64,000 nucleotides of DNA, from assembly GCF_000295095.1 (NCBI RefSeq), contig NZ_JH806632.1, positions 1,049,210 through 1,113,209 of the forward strand, given 5' to 3'. Source of the DNA: Actinomyces timonensis DSM 23838. Its GTDB lineage: Bacteria; Actinomycetota; Actinomycetes; Actinomycetales; Actinomycetaceae. Below are positions 27,659 to 37,219 of this stretch, one piece after another. Numbering within the stretch: position 1 is the stretch's first letter; each line of letters starts with the position of its first letter. The notes below the pieces were generated by a model. It was not told the DNA's origin. It ran no database searches and saw nothing but the letters and a program-made list of their open reading frames with translations. The position numbers were made by a program, and so were the translations under genes.

Positions 27659-29617
27659 CTACGACTCGCGGGTGACGTCGAAGACCACCTCGGTGGTGGT
27701 GGCGCCCTCCTCCCCCGCGCCGGTGAGCCCGGAGAGGTCGCGCGAGTAGTCGGCGAAGGCCTGCTCGCCGCTCTCGGCGCCGCGCACGGCGTCGGCGTAG
27801 ACGGATTCGCTGTGCGTGCTGCCCCCGCGGGTGTCCACGTAGGCGGTGGCGCGGTTGGGGGTGACCGGGTTGCTTGAGGCGTCGAGCCCGGGGACGACGT
27901 CGCTCGTGGACTCCAGGTGGAGGGCGCGGGTGCCGTCGGGAAGGGCGGTCCCGGAGGTGGGGCCGCCCGCGGTGAGGACGCTGGTGATCGTGTAGTTCTC
28001 CATGACGGCGGGGTCGGAGGCGATGTTGACCGCCGTCATCGCTCCCTGGGAGTGCCCGTAGATCCCGACCTCCTCTCCCGGCTGGATCCCGGACTGCCGC
28101 ATCGCCGTGAGGACGGCGGAGTCCATGTCGGTCGGGCGCCCGGAGATGGCCTGGAGGTTCGTCTCGAGATCCTGGGGGTTGGAGTCCCCGCTGGTCCACT
28201 CCGCGGTGCCCGGGACGATGACCACCCAGCTGCGCGTGCCATCGGCGTGGTCCGTGCGCAGGATCGAGATGGCGCCGGCGCCGTCGGCCTGGGTCTGGCC
28301 CTTGACGGTCTGGGCGTGGTCCAGGAGCTCGGAGGCCGTGGAAGGGGGCGAGTCGATCCGGGAGCCCGTGAGGTCCTGGGCGGCGACGTCGGTGCCCAGC
28401 CCGAAGGGGTCCTGGGTGCCGGGCGGGACGCGGACCGCCGTGCCCGTGGCGCCCTTCTTGTTGTGCGGCGCGACGAGCAGGCCGGTCGGGGTGCCGTGGC
28501 GGGTGGCCCCGGCCTTCTCCGCCTCGATCGCCAGCGCGTAGGCGACGCGCTGCATGGGGGTGAGGGAGGAGGTGGGCACTTTCCGGCTGCCCACCTGCAC
28601 CTCAGCGGGGAGCTCCGCCGTCGCCTTGGCATCGAGCTGGTCCGCGGAGACGCGGAGGAACTCCTGGATCGTGGCCCCCTCCCGTCCGGTCTCGCCCTTC
28701 CTCGCCCAGGCGCCGAGGCAGGCGAGCAGGATGAGGCTGTTCACGGCCCACTCGGAGGTGACATCGTTCTTGACCAGGAGCTGGAGGTTCTCCAGGATCA
28801 CCTGCGCCTCATCGGGCATGAGGCCGTGGGTGGTGAGGATGTCGACCAGGGCGGCGGTGGGCAGCCAGAGGCCAGCGGTCGCCAGGAGCACGCCGCCCAG
28901 GGCCGCGCCGGCGGCGGCCGCCTCCGGGGACACGCTGAAGCTGCGGGCGCCGACGTCGGCATCCGTGTGCACCGTCGCGCCGTTCTCGGCGTCGGTGTAC
29001 ATGAGCGAGCAGGCGGATACGTCCGCCGCCAGAGACGTGAGCACGCTCGAGGCCGCGCTGAGCGAACCGGTGCCCGTCAGGAGGGCGTCGCAGGCCGAGA
29101 TGAGGGTGCTGCGCTGGCGCTCGAAGGCGGCCACAGGGAGTTCGATGAGGCCCGCGACGAATGATGCGTCGGGGTCGGGAAGGAGCGAGTCGCCGGTCTG
29201 GGCCCCGGTGACGGGGTTGTAGCTGGGGTCCTCGGCGATGATGTCCGCCGGGACGGGCGCGTTCTCGGCGTCGGTCTTGGCGTTGCGCACATGCGTCGCC
29301 GCGGTGTCGAGCTGGCTGGCGGCGGTGGTGAGCGAGGCCGCGAGGGCATCCAGGTCCGCTGTGCTGACCGAGATCGATGAGCCACCCGCCACGAGGACGA
29401 GCGGGCGGCCCTGGGTCATGCTCCAGGTGTGCCCGGTGGTGACAGGCGGCGGCGTCGGGGAGGGTACGGCCTGTGGCGCCGTACCTGCCGCAGGGTAGGG
29501 CCCGGACTGGGGAGCGGGATCGGAGGCCGCCTGGGACGCCGCGCTGTCCACCGGGTAGGGGCCCTGGTCCGCAGGCGGCTGGACGGGGTCAGTGCTCGTG
29601 CTGGCGTGGAGGATCAT
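27659..29617 (-). CDS. Alpha/beta-hydrolase with helical N-terminal region
   Basis: A 652-residue protein with a C-terminal lipase/esterase-like domain. The nucleophile elbow is GHSQG around residue 522. A likely Asp (STSDVVPGLD) and His (GGSTHSESVY) follow in family order. Residues 1-65 are Pro/Ala-rich and 75-230 look helical (ISVSTADLDALAASLTTAASQLDTAATHV), reminiscent of LXG/WXG-like helical hairpins of type VII substrates. One hydrophobic segment lies near 235-255. GAGGAG precedes the ATG at 29617. It overlaps the end of a 70-residue helical protein gene by four bases. A secreted or surface esterase is likely; substrate unknown. Confidence 0.75.
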   Translation of the reverse strand: MILHASTSTDPVQPPADQGPYPVDSAASQAASDPAPQSGPYPAAGTAPQAVPSPTPPPVTTGHTWSMTQGRPLVLVAGGSSISVSTADLDALAASLTTAASQLDTAATHVRNAKTDAENAPVPADIIAEDPSYNPVTGAQTGDSLLPDPDASFVAGLIELPVAAFERQRSTLISACDALLTGTGSLSAASSVLTSLAADVSACSLMYTDAENGATVHTDADVGARSFSVSPEAAAAGAALGGVLLATAGLWLPTAALVDILTTHGLMPDEAQVILENLQLLVKNDVTSEWAVNSLILLACLGAWARKGETGREGATIQEFLRVSADQLDAKATAELPAEVQVGSRKVPTSSLTPMQRVAYALAIEAEKAGATRHGTPTGLLVAPHNKKGATGTAVRVPPGTQDPFGLGTDVAAQDLTGSRIDSPPSTASELLDHAQTVKGQTQADGAGAISILRTDHADGTRSWVVIVPGTAEWTSGDSNPQDLETNLQAISGRPTDMDSAVLTAMRQSGIQPGEEVGIYGHSQGAMTAVNIASDPAVMENYTITSVLTAGGPTSGTALPDGTRALHLESTSDVVPGLDASSNPVTPNRATAYVDTRGGSTHSESVYADAVRGAESGEQAFADYSRDLSGLTGAGEEGATTTEVVFDVTRES

Positions 29618-29826
29618 GACGCGCCTCCTCGCATCGCGTCGAAGTCCTTAGCGGCGCTGGCCGCGGTATCGAGGAGCAGGTTGAGGGCCGGGATGAGCAG
29701 GACGGCCGAGTCCAGGGCGCTCTGGCACTGGGTGGCGGCCAGCCCCGTCCAGCTGGTGGGAACGGTGGAGGGAACGGAAGCGGCGTCGACTGCGGTATCG
29801 GCCGACGCGATGTCGAGCTGTGCCAT
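29614..29826 (-). CDS. Small helical protein, WXG100-like partner
   Basis: A 70-residue protein, MAQLDIASADTAVDAASVPS, helical with a TSWTGLAATQCQSAL turn that resembles the W-x-G bend of WXG100 proteins. The match is loose. Its stop overlaps the hydrolase start (ATGA), so the two are coupled, as with type VII chaperone/substrate pairs. TACCGT lies six bases before the ATG, indicating a leaderless message and favouring this start. Confidence 0.65.
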   Translation of the reverse strand: MAQLDIASADTAVDAASVPSTVPTSWTGLAATQCQSALDSAVLLIPALNLLLDTAASAAKDFDAMRGGAS

Positions 29827-29955
29827 GACTCGACGGTAGGCCGGGCCGGGGCGCGCTGGGCGGGGCGTCCCCAGAGGAGGTCCCGGGCCATGCACGACGG
29901 CGCCTGTGGTTCACGGGGGCCGGAAACATCCGGGACCAGCCGGAGCCGGGTCAGG

Positions 29956-30675
29956 TCAGACGGCGGCGCTCCGGCGTCGGACCGCGCGCTCGCGGCGCAC
30001 AGCGAGCATCGCCGCGACATCGGCGACGACGGCCAGCGCGCCCACCCACCACCAGGAAGCGCCCGGCAGCCGCGCCCCCTCACTCACGGAGGCGATGAGA
30101 CCCGCCGCGATCACGGCCAGCGCGCCCGTCACGGTCAGCGCAGCCGCGGCCGCGCGAGCCCTGGCGGTGAGTCCCGCGCGCAGCCATGCCCCGAGATTGC
30201 CGAGGGTGAGGGCGGCGCCCGCGCAGGTCGTGGCGGTGAGGAGGCCGTGGGGGGCTCCGGCGAGGCGCAGTCCGATCCACAGCCCAAGCGAGAGGGCGCT
30301 CACGGTGAGGTCGACGAGGAAGACGCGGGTGCCGGTGACCACCCCTGCGGGCAACGAGTGGTCCTGCGGGCGGTCGCGGTCGAGGGCGAGGATGGCCGCC
30401 GCGGCGAGGAGGAGCAGGGCCATGGGCCAGGGCGCCACGGGCAGGTCGCGCGCGGCGAGACGACCCGCCCAGGCGCCGGCGCCCGCGGCCAGGAGGGTGC
30501 CGGCTCCGATCCAGGGCAGGGCGGTGGTCAGCGGCCCCCGAGCGCGGTCGGCGATGGGCACGAGCTCGGCGATCCAGGCGGGCAGTTCCGGTAAGTCGGC
30601 GGGGGCCGCGCCGGAGGACAGGTCAGCGCCGTCGGGCCTCGGCTCCTCCACGCCACCGCCCGTCGGCTTACTCAT
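29956..30675 (-). CDS. Multi-pass membrane protein
   Basis: A 239-residue protein with about six hydrophobic segments after a 40-residue polar tail. Segments include WIGAGTLLAAGAGAWAGRL and PWPMALLLLAAAAILAL. It ends in a basic VRRERAVRRRSAAV tail. No family recognised. Its ATG overlaps the methyltransferase stop (ATGA), so translation is coupled to that gene. Confidence 0.75.
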   Translation of the reverse strand: MSKPTGGGVEEPRPDGADLSSGAAPADLPELPAWIAELVPIADRARGPLTTALPWIGAGTLLAAGAGAWAGRLAARDLPVAPWPMALLLLAAAAILALDRDRPQDHSLPAGVVTGTRVFLVDLTVSALSLGLWIGLRLAGAPHGLLTATTCAGAALTLGNLGAWLRAGLTARARAAAAALTVTGALAVIAAGLIASVSEGARLPGASWWWVGALAVVADVAAMLAVRRERAVRRRSAAV

Positions 30676-31355
30676 ACCGTCTCCGGGCGGCGCAGGCAGA
30701 TGAGGGCGTCGGAGCGGCGCCCGGCCTCGCCGTCGGGGCCGGTGGCCTCGCGCCAGCGCTCCTCGGCAGCCTCGATCGTCCAGGAGTCGACGGCGTCGCC
30801 GAGGCCCTCGATGAGGTCGTCGGGGGTGTAGGTGTGGGCGTGGTGGCGGTGCCAGGGCGGGTTGACGCAGTGGACGGCGGCGACGAGGCGGCCGCCGGGG
30901 GCGACCCGCGCGGCGGCGTCGCGCAGGAGAGTCTCGAGGTTGATGGCGCCGGGCTCGGGGCCGCCGTGAATGTAGAAGGAGGTGACGAGGTCGAAGGGGC
31001 CATCCGGGAGCGGGTCTGCGACGACGTCGTGAACGCGGGCGGTGATGCTCTCGGCAACGCCGCGCTGCCGCGCCTCGGCGAGCAGGCGGTCGACGGCGGT
31101 GGGGGCGAGGTCGAGGCCGGTGGCCCGCCAGCCGTGCTCGGCGAGCCAGAGGACGTCGGCGCCCTCCCCGCAGCCGATGTCGAGGGCGGTGCCGGCGGGC
31201 CAGTCGGCGGCGAGCTCGGGGAGCCAGTCGTTGGCGTGCCCGGACCAGAGCTGGTCGACGCCGGAGTAGCGGGCCTCCCACTCCTCCTGGCGGGTGGGGT
31301 TGGTGTCGTGGGCGGCGTGGGGCGAGCCAGTGGCGCGCGAGTCGTCATACGTCAT
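30672..31355 (-). CDS. Class I SAM-dependent methyltransferase
   Basis: A 227-residue Rossmann methyltransferase of the TehB/small-molecule group. Motif I is ALDIGCGEGADVLWLAEHGW near residue 55. The acidic loop is ATGLDLAPTAV, and motif IV is PFDLVTSFYIHG. Substrate cannot be read from sequence. The ATG follows TACGCT by six bases (leaderless). The gene is coupled to a membrane protein downstream. Confidence 0.87.
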   Translation of the reverse strand: MTYDDSRATGSPHAAHDTNPTRQEEWEARYSGVDQLWSGHANDWLPELAADWPAGTALDIGCGEGADVLWLAEHGWRATGLDLAPTAVDRLLAEARQRGVAESITARVHDVVADPLPDGPFDLVTSFYIHGGPEPGAINLETLLRDAAARVAPGGRLVAAVHCVNPPWHRHHAHTYTPDDLIEGLGDAVDSWTIEAAEERWREATGPDGEAGRRSDALICLRRPETV

Positions 31356-31512
31356 GGCCAGAGCGTAGCGAGACAGGGACCAAAGTCCAGCCGCGCGGTC
31401 CGGGGCGTCTCGGGCCGTTTGGCGGCACTTCGGGGCCCTCCAGCTGCCTCGTCCGCGTTTTCACAGGCCCACCACAGCCCACCCCCGGACGGGGGCTGGC
31501 AGGATAGGGGCC

Positions 31513-31923
31513 ATGGAACTCGCCATCAGGATCGCTGGGAACGCCGCGGGGCTGTGGCTCGCCTCGCGCCTGCTCCCCGGCTCGCTGTCCCTGCCCGCGA
31601 ACGCGACGACGCTGCTCGCCGTCGTCAACCTCCTCATCATCGGGGCGGTGCTCGCCGCCGTGAACTCGGTGGTCAAGCCGGTGGCGAAGGTGCTGGCCTT
31701 CCCCTTGTACCTCATCACCTTCGGCCTGTTCGCCCTCGTGGTCAACGGCGCGATGCTGCGGCTGACGGGCTGGATCACGGATGAGTTCCTCAGCGGCGCG
31801 GCCAGCGACCACCTTGCCGTGGGCCTGACGGTGGACGGCTGGTCCGGGGCGATCCCGGCCGCCCTTATCACCTCGATCGTCTCGGCGCTCGTCGTCGCCG
31901 CCCTCGACCGCGAGCGCGACTGA
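31513..31923 (+). CDS. Phage holin family (YvlD-type) membrane protein
   Basis: A 136-residue integral membrane protein with about four helices. It contains the family pattern AVNSVVKPVAKVLAFPLYLITFGLFALVVNGAML. Despite its name this family is usually chromosomal and not lytic; its role is unclear. CAGGAT (31500-31505) is seven bases before the ATG. The gene ends nine bases before the truncated pepC remnant. Confidence 0.88.
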   Translation: MELAIRIAGNAAGLWLASRLLPGSLSLPANATTLLAVVNLLIIGAVLAAVNSVVKPVAKVLAFPLYLITFGLFALVVNGAMLRLTGWITDEFLSGAASDHLAVGLTVDGWSGAIPAALITSIVSALVVAALDRERD

Positions 31924-31931
31924 CGCCGCGG

Positions 31932-32702
31932 CTAGACGATCTGGCTGACCACCAAGAGCACAAGCCCGACGGCGTCGACCCCGAGCCTCTGCGGCTCACG
32001 GCCTTGGAGCAGGTTCACCGGATGCTGTGCATCCACCTGGGGACCCCGCCCGAGGAGTTCGTGTGGCAGTACCGCGATAAGAACAAGGAATTTCACCGGA
32101 TCGGGACGCTCACGCCGCGACAGTTCGCACAGCGCTACGTCACCGGGGTGGAGGAGTTCGTGGTCCTGGCCCACGACCCGCGCCCGGAGATCACGGTCAA
32201 CACGCGCTACGGCATGGGCCGCAGCGACGTCATGGTGGGCGAACCGGTCCAGGATCACGTCACCGCCGAGCTCGAGGTGCTCAAGGCCGCCGCGATCGCC
32301 GCGATCCAGGACGGCGAGCCGGTGTGGTTCGCCTGCGACGTCGCCAAGCAGCGGGACAAGAAGGCCGGGATCTGGGACGCCGCCCTGCACGACTACGAGG
32401 GCCTGTACGGGGTGGACCTGTCGATGACGAAGGCCGAGCGGCTGGTGGCGCGCGAGTCGGCGCTCACGCACGCCATGTGCCTGACCGGCGTCGACCTGGT
32501 CGACGGCGCCCCGCGGCGCTGGCGGGTGGAGAACTCCTGGGGCGACAAGTTCGGGGACAAGGGCTTCCACACGATGAGCGACTCCTGGTTCGACGAGTAC
32601 GTCTTCGAGGTCGTCGTGCGCGCGAGCCGCCTGCCCGAGAAGGTCCGCGCCGCCCTGGAGACCGAGCCCGTCGTGCTGCCCAGCTGGGACCCGATGGCCT
32701 GA
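31932..32702 (+). pseudogene. pepC: Aminopeptidase C (bleomycin hydrolase family), 5'-truncated
   Basis: Cytosolic cysteine aminopeptidase, peptidase family C1B, of which only the C-terminal half remains. The readable frame spans about 255 codons against roughly 440 for intact PepC. It retains LRLTALEQVHRMLCIHLGTP, the catalytic His in ALTHAMCLTGVD and the catalytic Asn in RVENSWGDKFGDKGFHTMSD. The N-terminal half with the nucleophilic Cys is absent; the sequence upstream is the unrelated holin-family gene. A TTG at 32004 could initiate a 232-residue fragment, but without the Cys it cannot be a peptidase. The truncation lies at the border of the defence island, suggesting deletion when foreign DNA arrived. 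Confidence 0.85.
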
Positions 32703-32719
32703 GACGGCGGGGCGAGGGC

Positions 32720-33238
32720 TCACGGGCGCTCGATGGACTCTTCGCCCTCGTCGAGGGCCCGGACGATGAGCCGCACGGCCTCCTCGGGTGGGACGTGCTC
32801 CCAGATCCGCAGCACCGTCCACCCCTCCGCCTCGGCCATCGCGGTGGTCTCGCGATCGCGTTCGATGTTCTTCGCGAGCTTCGGTCTCCAGTAGTCGGCG
32901 TGCGAGACCGGCAGCGTGGCATGCTCGGGACACCCGTGCCAGAAGCAGCCGTCGATGAAGACGGCGAGGCGCTGGCGGGTGAAGACGATATCCGCACGCC
33001 GACGCTTGTTGCTCCACGGCGCCATATCAACGCGGTAGCGCAGCCCTTGGGCATGCAGCAGGCGGCGAACCGCCAGTTCGGGCCCGGTGTCGCGGCGCGT
33101 GTTGGATCGCATGGATCTCGCCACTGCCGGAGATGAGGCCCATGACGCATCATCCGTCCCGTCGCGCGCCGGCCCTTGCCCCTCGGAGCCCGAGTCCCCC
33201 TGCGGCTCCGCTTCAGTCGGACTCGACGACGGGGTCAT
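32720..33238 (-). CDS. vsr: Very short patch repair (Vsr) endonuclease
   Basis: Nicks DNA beside T:G mismatches arising from deamination of 5-methylcytosine. The 172-residue protein has VARSMRSNTRRDTGPELAVR, then RRADIVFTRQRLAVFIDGCF and WHGCPEHATLPVSHADYW, which contain the family's metal-binding Asp and His residues. The rest of the domain ends WTVLRIWEHVPPEEAV. The ATG at 33238 is the most plausible start; it overlaps the helicase gene by 26 bases. It is the last gene of the six-gene defence operon. Its natural partner, the cytosine methyltransferase, lies at the opposite end of the island. Confidence 0.92.
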   Translation of the reverse strand: MTPSSSPTEAEPQGDSGSEGQGPARDGTDDASWASSPAVARSMRSNTRRDTGPELAVRRLLHAQGLRYRVDMAPWSNKRRRADIVFTRQRLAVFIDGCFWHGCPEHATLPVSHADYWRPKLAKNIERDRETTAMAEAEGWTVLRIWEHVPPEEAVRLIVRALDEGEESIERP

Positions 33239-36221
33239 CGCTGCGGTCCCTGCGTCTGACACTGAAGGCGATTCTGCCCCTGGGGGCGGCCCGATACGGC
33301 AGTGCCAGGGAGAAGACCGTGGCGGTGTCCTCAGGCGAGAGCTCATCCGGCATGCGGCTCGGAGTTCTCTCCGCCCCGCCTCGCGGGTCGGCGGCGAAGG
33401 TGAGGAGCATAGCGCCTCTGGTGCTCGTGTGATACGCCGGGGCCGCGCCGCCACGCGGAGGCTCGTCACCCTGGGGGTCGGGCAGTCCGGCGATGGTCTC
33501 GATGGCATCGCGCTGTCGGAACGAACTGCCGGAGAAGCCCCCGCGGTCGGCGCGGCGGGTACGGCGGAGCATCGGGATGCGGATCCCGTCGGCCGTTTTG
33601 TACGAGGTGCTTTCGAGCTCGGGAAGGAGGACGGCCCAGTCCTTGAGCTTCCCCTCGTGCATGGCCCGGCGGATCATCTCCAGCGTCGGAGTGAAGTCGT
33701 AGTTCTCCATCCACTCGAAGCCCTCAAGCACCGACAGCATCTCCTCGGCGGAGATGAGTGCAACCCGTCCCGTGAATGTGCGAGTCGCAGATCCCTTGGG
33801 GTCTCTGTACTCGAAGTCCTCCGGGTCGCCGAACCGTCCCTGCTCGAGCCAGGGCCGTACGAGCGCGAAGTGCCGCTCATTCGTACTGCCGTCCCCGCGG
33901 TCCGGTTGACGGGGAAAGTCCTGGAGTTTTCCACCGATTCCACTGAAATCGAGCTTCGCGTTGTACATCTTGTTCCGGCCGGTGGGAAGCAGCCACGGCA
34001 GCTGTTGGAACACCAGTGGCGGGACGTCGATCGGGCGGATGGCGGGCCGGCCGTCCTCGTCGATCCTGGCGAAGGTCGCCAGCTGGTCGCGGAACTGCTC
34101 CTCGTCCCGCATGGTGGCGCCGAAGGCCTCGTAGAGGTCGTAGTCGACCCCTCGTGGTCCTTTGACCCGTCGCCCCATGTAGAGCCGGACCAGATCCGAG
34201 TACCCGGGTCTGTAACCGAACCAGCGGCCCATCTGCATGAGCGTGTCCGCCTGGGAGGTCCGCCGCTTGAAGTAACTGACGGTCAGTCCCTCCAGGGTGA
34301 ATCCTCGGCTGAGCTTGGTGCCGCCGATGAGAACCCGCCAGACCCGCTCCCGTTGGAAGTCGACCTGGTTGTACTGCTGATCCTTGTCGCCGTTGACGAT
34401 GACCACGGGATCGGACCCACCGGTCATGACGAGATCGAGCACCTCACCGATGAAGGGCTCCACCTCATCGAAGGAGGCCGCCATCGGCAGTCCCTCCTCC
34501 CACTGTCTGGCGGCCGACACCGCGGCGAAGTCCTCATCGAACAGACCGCGCAGCCGGGCCAGGGACGTCGGGGAGCCGTATCCGGCGCGCCGCCACAGCC
34601 GTCTGATCCGGTCCCCCAGCGTCGCGTGCTCCGCCTGCTTGACGGACTCGTGCACCAGCATGGTGTGGTGGCGGAAGGCTCCCGCGAGGTCGGGCTTGAC
34701 ACTGGCCCGCCACAGCTTGATGGCTCCGCTGAGCACGAAGGCGTCGAGTGCTGTGCCGAGCTCCTCATCGACGAGGTCCGGTTCTGTGGCGTTGTCGCCC
34801 CTGAGATCTCGGACGAAGGCGCGCTCATTCGAGATCGCCGGATCCTCCTTCTCCTCGGGTGTCAACTGTTCGAAGTCGTGGTAGGCGCGTCCGCCCCGGT
34901 ACTCCTTCGGGGCGCTCAGGCTGACGATGAAGTCGCGCGGGAACACGTCCTCGGCGTCGTCCGGAGAGATGAACACGTTGGCGAAGGGCGTGGCGGTGTA
35001 GCCGACGTACTGCGCCCGTCTCAGTCGACGCATGAGATCGGCGATAAGCTTGTTGATCGCCGTCCGTTCGTTCTGCCCGGCGCGCTTCGGGTTGACCGTG
35101 TTGACGGAGGCCTGATCCGCCTCGTCGTCGATGATCAGCGTTGGGATCTCGGCCGTGCGCGCCTTGATCCGGCGAAGGTCCTTCACGAGTTTGCTCAGGA
35201 CGGTCCTGTTCTTCTTCACGACGGCGATGCGGACGTCGGTCCGGTGGATGTTGTCCGGATGCCACATGGGCCGGGAGGGGTCGTTGAGCTCGTGCCCCGC
35301 TCGCGGGTCGAGCGCGTCGAGCCCGGCCCTGAGCATCTTGTAATCGTCCTTGGCGCCCGTCAGACGGCGTATGGACGGAACTCCGGCGTTGGTGAACCCG
35401 GCCCCGTAGGAGACGAACTTCCCGGCGCGCCAGTCCGCGTCGTCCGTACTGACATAGTCGACCTCGGCCAGGAGGTCCTCATCCCTCTCATCGACTCCAC
35501 CGAGGATGTTCTCCCTGCCGATGAGCTCCATGTCGAGTCGGCGCTGCGTCTGGGAGCGAAGGATCTCGACCGTCCCGGTGAGGACGATGATGAGGCGGTA
35601 GCCAGCGTCGATGGCCTTGGCGATGACGCCGGTGAAGTTGGCGGTCTTGCCGCTCTGCACGTGTCCGACGACCAGTCCCTTCGACTGGTACGGGTCACGG
35701 CCCGACGGGTCGGCGAGCCGGCTGACGATGTCGGTCGTGGCGGCGTCGATCTCCGCCACGGACTCCGGCGGGAGTCTGCTCTCCAGCAGTGACCGGTAGC
35801 CGTCCCAGTAGAAGTGGTGCGCTCGGCGGCGCTCTTCGTCGTACCAGGGCGTCCAGTCCGGCGCGGCGATGACGGTGGTCCTGTCGGTGAAGACGGGGAA
35901 GGCCTCGTCGATGCGGCGGGCGGCGACGCCGGAGAGCCCGAGCAACCGCAGGATGAGTGCCCGGCGTTCGGGCGTGTGCGCGGCAGTCTCGACGCACCAG
36001 GCGCCGTCCTTCTGCGCGTCCCATTGGCCGAGGCGGATGTGGAATCGCCGCCTGCCGGGCGCATTGCGGTCCGCCCCCAGGATGAGGTCGGGGATCTCGT
36101 CGCGGGCGATGGTCGCACCGGACGGCGCGAGGAAGACCGATACCACCGGGTGCAGGTCCATCGGGTCGCTCATCCCCGTCATGGCCTGCTCCAGCGCCTT
36201 GTCGTACTGATCGATGCTCAT
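33213..36221 (-). CDS. Z1 domain superfamily 2 helicase-like ATPase
   Basis: A 1002-residue DNA-dependent ATPase found with prokaryotic modification systems. Walker A is GHVQSGKTANF near residue 188. A DEAD-like box IIDDEADQAS lies near 362, YTATPFANVFIS near 405 is motif III, and QMGRWFGYRPGYSDLVRLY near 665 is the arginine-finger motif with the Z1 signature. The N-terminal 170 residues contain no named domain. The ATG overlaps the upstream nuclease-like gene by four bases (ATGA). Together with the GHKL ATPase and DUF4420-type protein it matches known MutL-linked restriction loci; actual substrate is unknown. Confidence 0.93.
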   Translation of the reverse strand: MSIDQYDKALEQAMTGMSDPMDLHPVVSVFLAPSGATIARDEIPDLILGADRNAPGRRRFHIRLGQWDAQKDGAWCVETAAHTPERRALILRLLGLSGVAARRIDEAFPVFTDRTTVIAAPDWTPWYDEERRRAHHFYWDGYRSLLESRLPPESVAEIDAATTDIVSRLADPSGRDPYQSKGLVVGHVQSGKTANFTGVIAKAIDAGYRLIIVLTGTVEILRSQTQRRLDMELIGRENILGGVDERDEDLLAEVDYVSTDDADWRAGKFVSYGAGFTNAGVPSIRRLTGAKDDYKMLRAGLDALDPRAGHELNDPSRPMWHPDNIHRTDVRIAVVKKNRTVLSKLVKDLRRIKARTAEIPTLIIDDEADQASVNTVNPKRAGQNERTAINKLIADLMRRLRRAQYVGYTATPFANVFISPDDAEDVFPRDFIVSLSAPKEYRGGRAYHDFEQLTPEEKEDPAISNERAFVRDLRGDNATEPDLVDEELGTALDAFVLSGAIKLWRASVKPDLAGAFRHHTMLVHESVKQAEHATLGDRIRRLWRRAGYGSPTSLARLRGLFDEDFAAVSAARQWEEGLPMAASFDEVEPFIGEVLDLVMTGGSDPVVIVNGDKDQQYNQVDFQRERVWRVLIGGTKLSRGFTLEGLTVSYFKRRTSQADTLMQMGRWFGYRPGYSDLVRLYMGRRVKGPRGVDYDLYEAFGATMRDEEQFRDQLATFARIDEDGRPAIRPIDVPPLVFQQLPWLLPTGRNKMYNAKLDFSGIGGKLQDFPRQPDRGDGSTNERHFALVRPWLEQGRFGDPEDFEYRDPKGSATRTFTGRVALISAEEMLSVLEGFEWMENYDFTPTLEMIRRAMHEGKLKDWAVLLPELESTSYKTADGIRIPMLRRTRRADRGGFSGSSFRQRDAIETIAGLPDPQGDEPPRGGAAPAYHTSTRGAMLLTFAADPRGGAERTPSRMPDELSPEDTATVFSLALPYRAAPRGRIAFSVRRRDRSDDPVVESD

Positions 36222-37216
36222 GGCTCCGGCGTCTCCTGAACGCGTGCGGTGAACTCCCGAGGCGGCTGCGTCTCAGGAGCGAGGTCGGTGATGTCGATGC
36301 GGTAGTCGATGCCGGTCATCATCTCGGGGTGGGCGAGGATTCGGGCGAGGCCCGCCGGCGTGAGGGCGGGGAAGACGTCGTCGACGATGTAGAACCGGGG
36401 TTCGCTGCGAAGCAGGAGTCGTGTCGTGTAGAGCCGTTCCGCATCCGTGCCGGCCATGCCCAGTGCGGCCAGCTTCTCATCGAAGTCGGTGCGATGGCGA
36501 CGCAAGCGGCTGCGCAGACGCGCGATCATGGCGGGCAGGGTGAGGGCGCCCTCGGCTGCACCGGCCAGCGTGACCTGCACGGACATCAGTCGCAGGGTTC
36601 TGCCGGACGTGGGGGTGAGCTGGCCGAGACCGTGGATGATGTGCGTGCGGCGTTCGCCTCGGGTCGTCTTGACCTCGACGTCGTAGTCCGCGAGGACGAA
36701 GTCGTGCTCCTCCCCGTGGGGCCCCAGCCACGCGGCCAGGGCCCGCGTCGCGCCCAGGCCGTCGATGAGACGGTCCAATGCGACCAGTTCCCCGAACAGC
36801 CCGGTCTCCTGCTCCTCGCTCAAGCGCGGCACGCGTGACAGCAGTCCCCGGTAGGCGTCCAGTGCGGAGTGCAGCGCGCGCTCCATGTCGTCGCCCCGTT
36901 GCAGTTGGTCGACGATGGACTGCAAAAGGGAGTAGGCCTCGTACTCGATGTCTCGGGCGTCGATGGTGACGCGGAACCAGACGGTCTCGTCACCGGGCTC
37001 CTCGAACAGGTCGGTGCGGATGATCCGGTAGGCCGAGACGTCGATGTCGGCTCCCGTGGCGGGCGTGCGCAGTGTCAGCTCGCCGCGTGGCGGGTCGATG
37101 CCGAGGACGCACACCGGCGCGGTCGAGAGCCGCTGCTCGGAGGGGATCCCCGCATCGATGTAGGCGGCCAGCGTCTCGGGGCTCAGAGCGCTGGCGTCCT
37201 CAACACGCCCGTCCAT
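36218..37216 (-). CDS. PD-(D/E)XK motif protein (DUF4420 type)
   Basis: A 332-residue predicted restriction-endonuclease-fold protein. GLFGELVALDRLIDG near residue 140 contributes the early Glu, HDFVLADYDVEVKTTRGERR near 172 gives the Asp and the E-x-K pair, and HIIHGLGQLTP follows, matching the PD-(D/E)XK order. No DNA-binding domain is obvious. It starts three bases after the GHKL ATPase stop and overlaps the Z1 helicase start. It is the likely DNA-cleaving subunit of the system; Vsr could be a second one. Confidence 0.9.
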   Translation of the reverse strand: MDGRVEDASALSPETLAAYIDAGIPSEQRLSTAPVCVLGIDPPRGELTLRTPATGADIDVSAYRIIRTDLFEEPGDETVWFRVTIDARDIEYEAYSLLQSIVDQLQRGDDMERALHSALDAYRGLLSRVPRLSEEQETGLFGELVALDRLIDGLGATRALAAWLGPHGEEHDFVLADYDVEVKTTRGERRTHIIHGLGQLTPTSGRTLRLMSVQVTLAGAAEGALTLPAMIARLRSRLRRHRTDFDEKLAALGMAGTDAERLYTTRLLLRSEPRFYIVDDVFPALTPAGLARILAHPEMMTGIDYRIDITDLAPETQPPREFTARVQETPEP

Positions 37217-37219
37217 GGT

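Noticed and set aside
31513-31923. Prophage lysis gene
   Set aside because: The holin-family name covers chromosomal membrane proteins; no other phage gene is near.
32004-32702. Intact cysteine peptidase
   Set aside because: The half carrying the catalytic Cys is missing, so it is a remnant.
33087-35792. 901-codon open frame on the plus strand
   Set aside because: Antisense to the Z1 helicase, which has all its motifs; composition is shadow-like.
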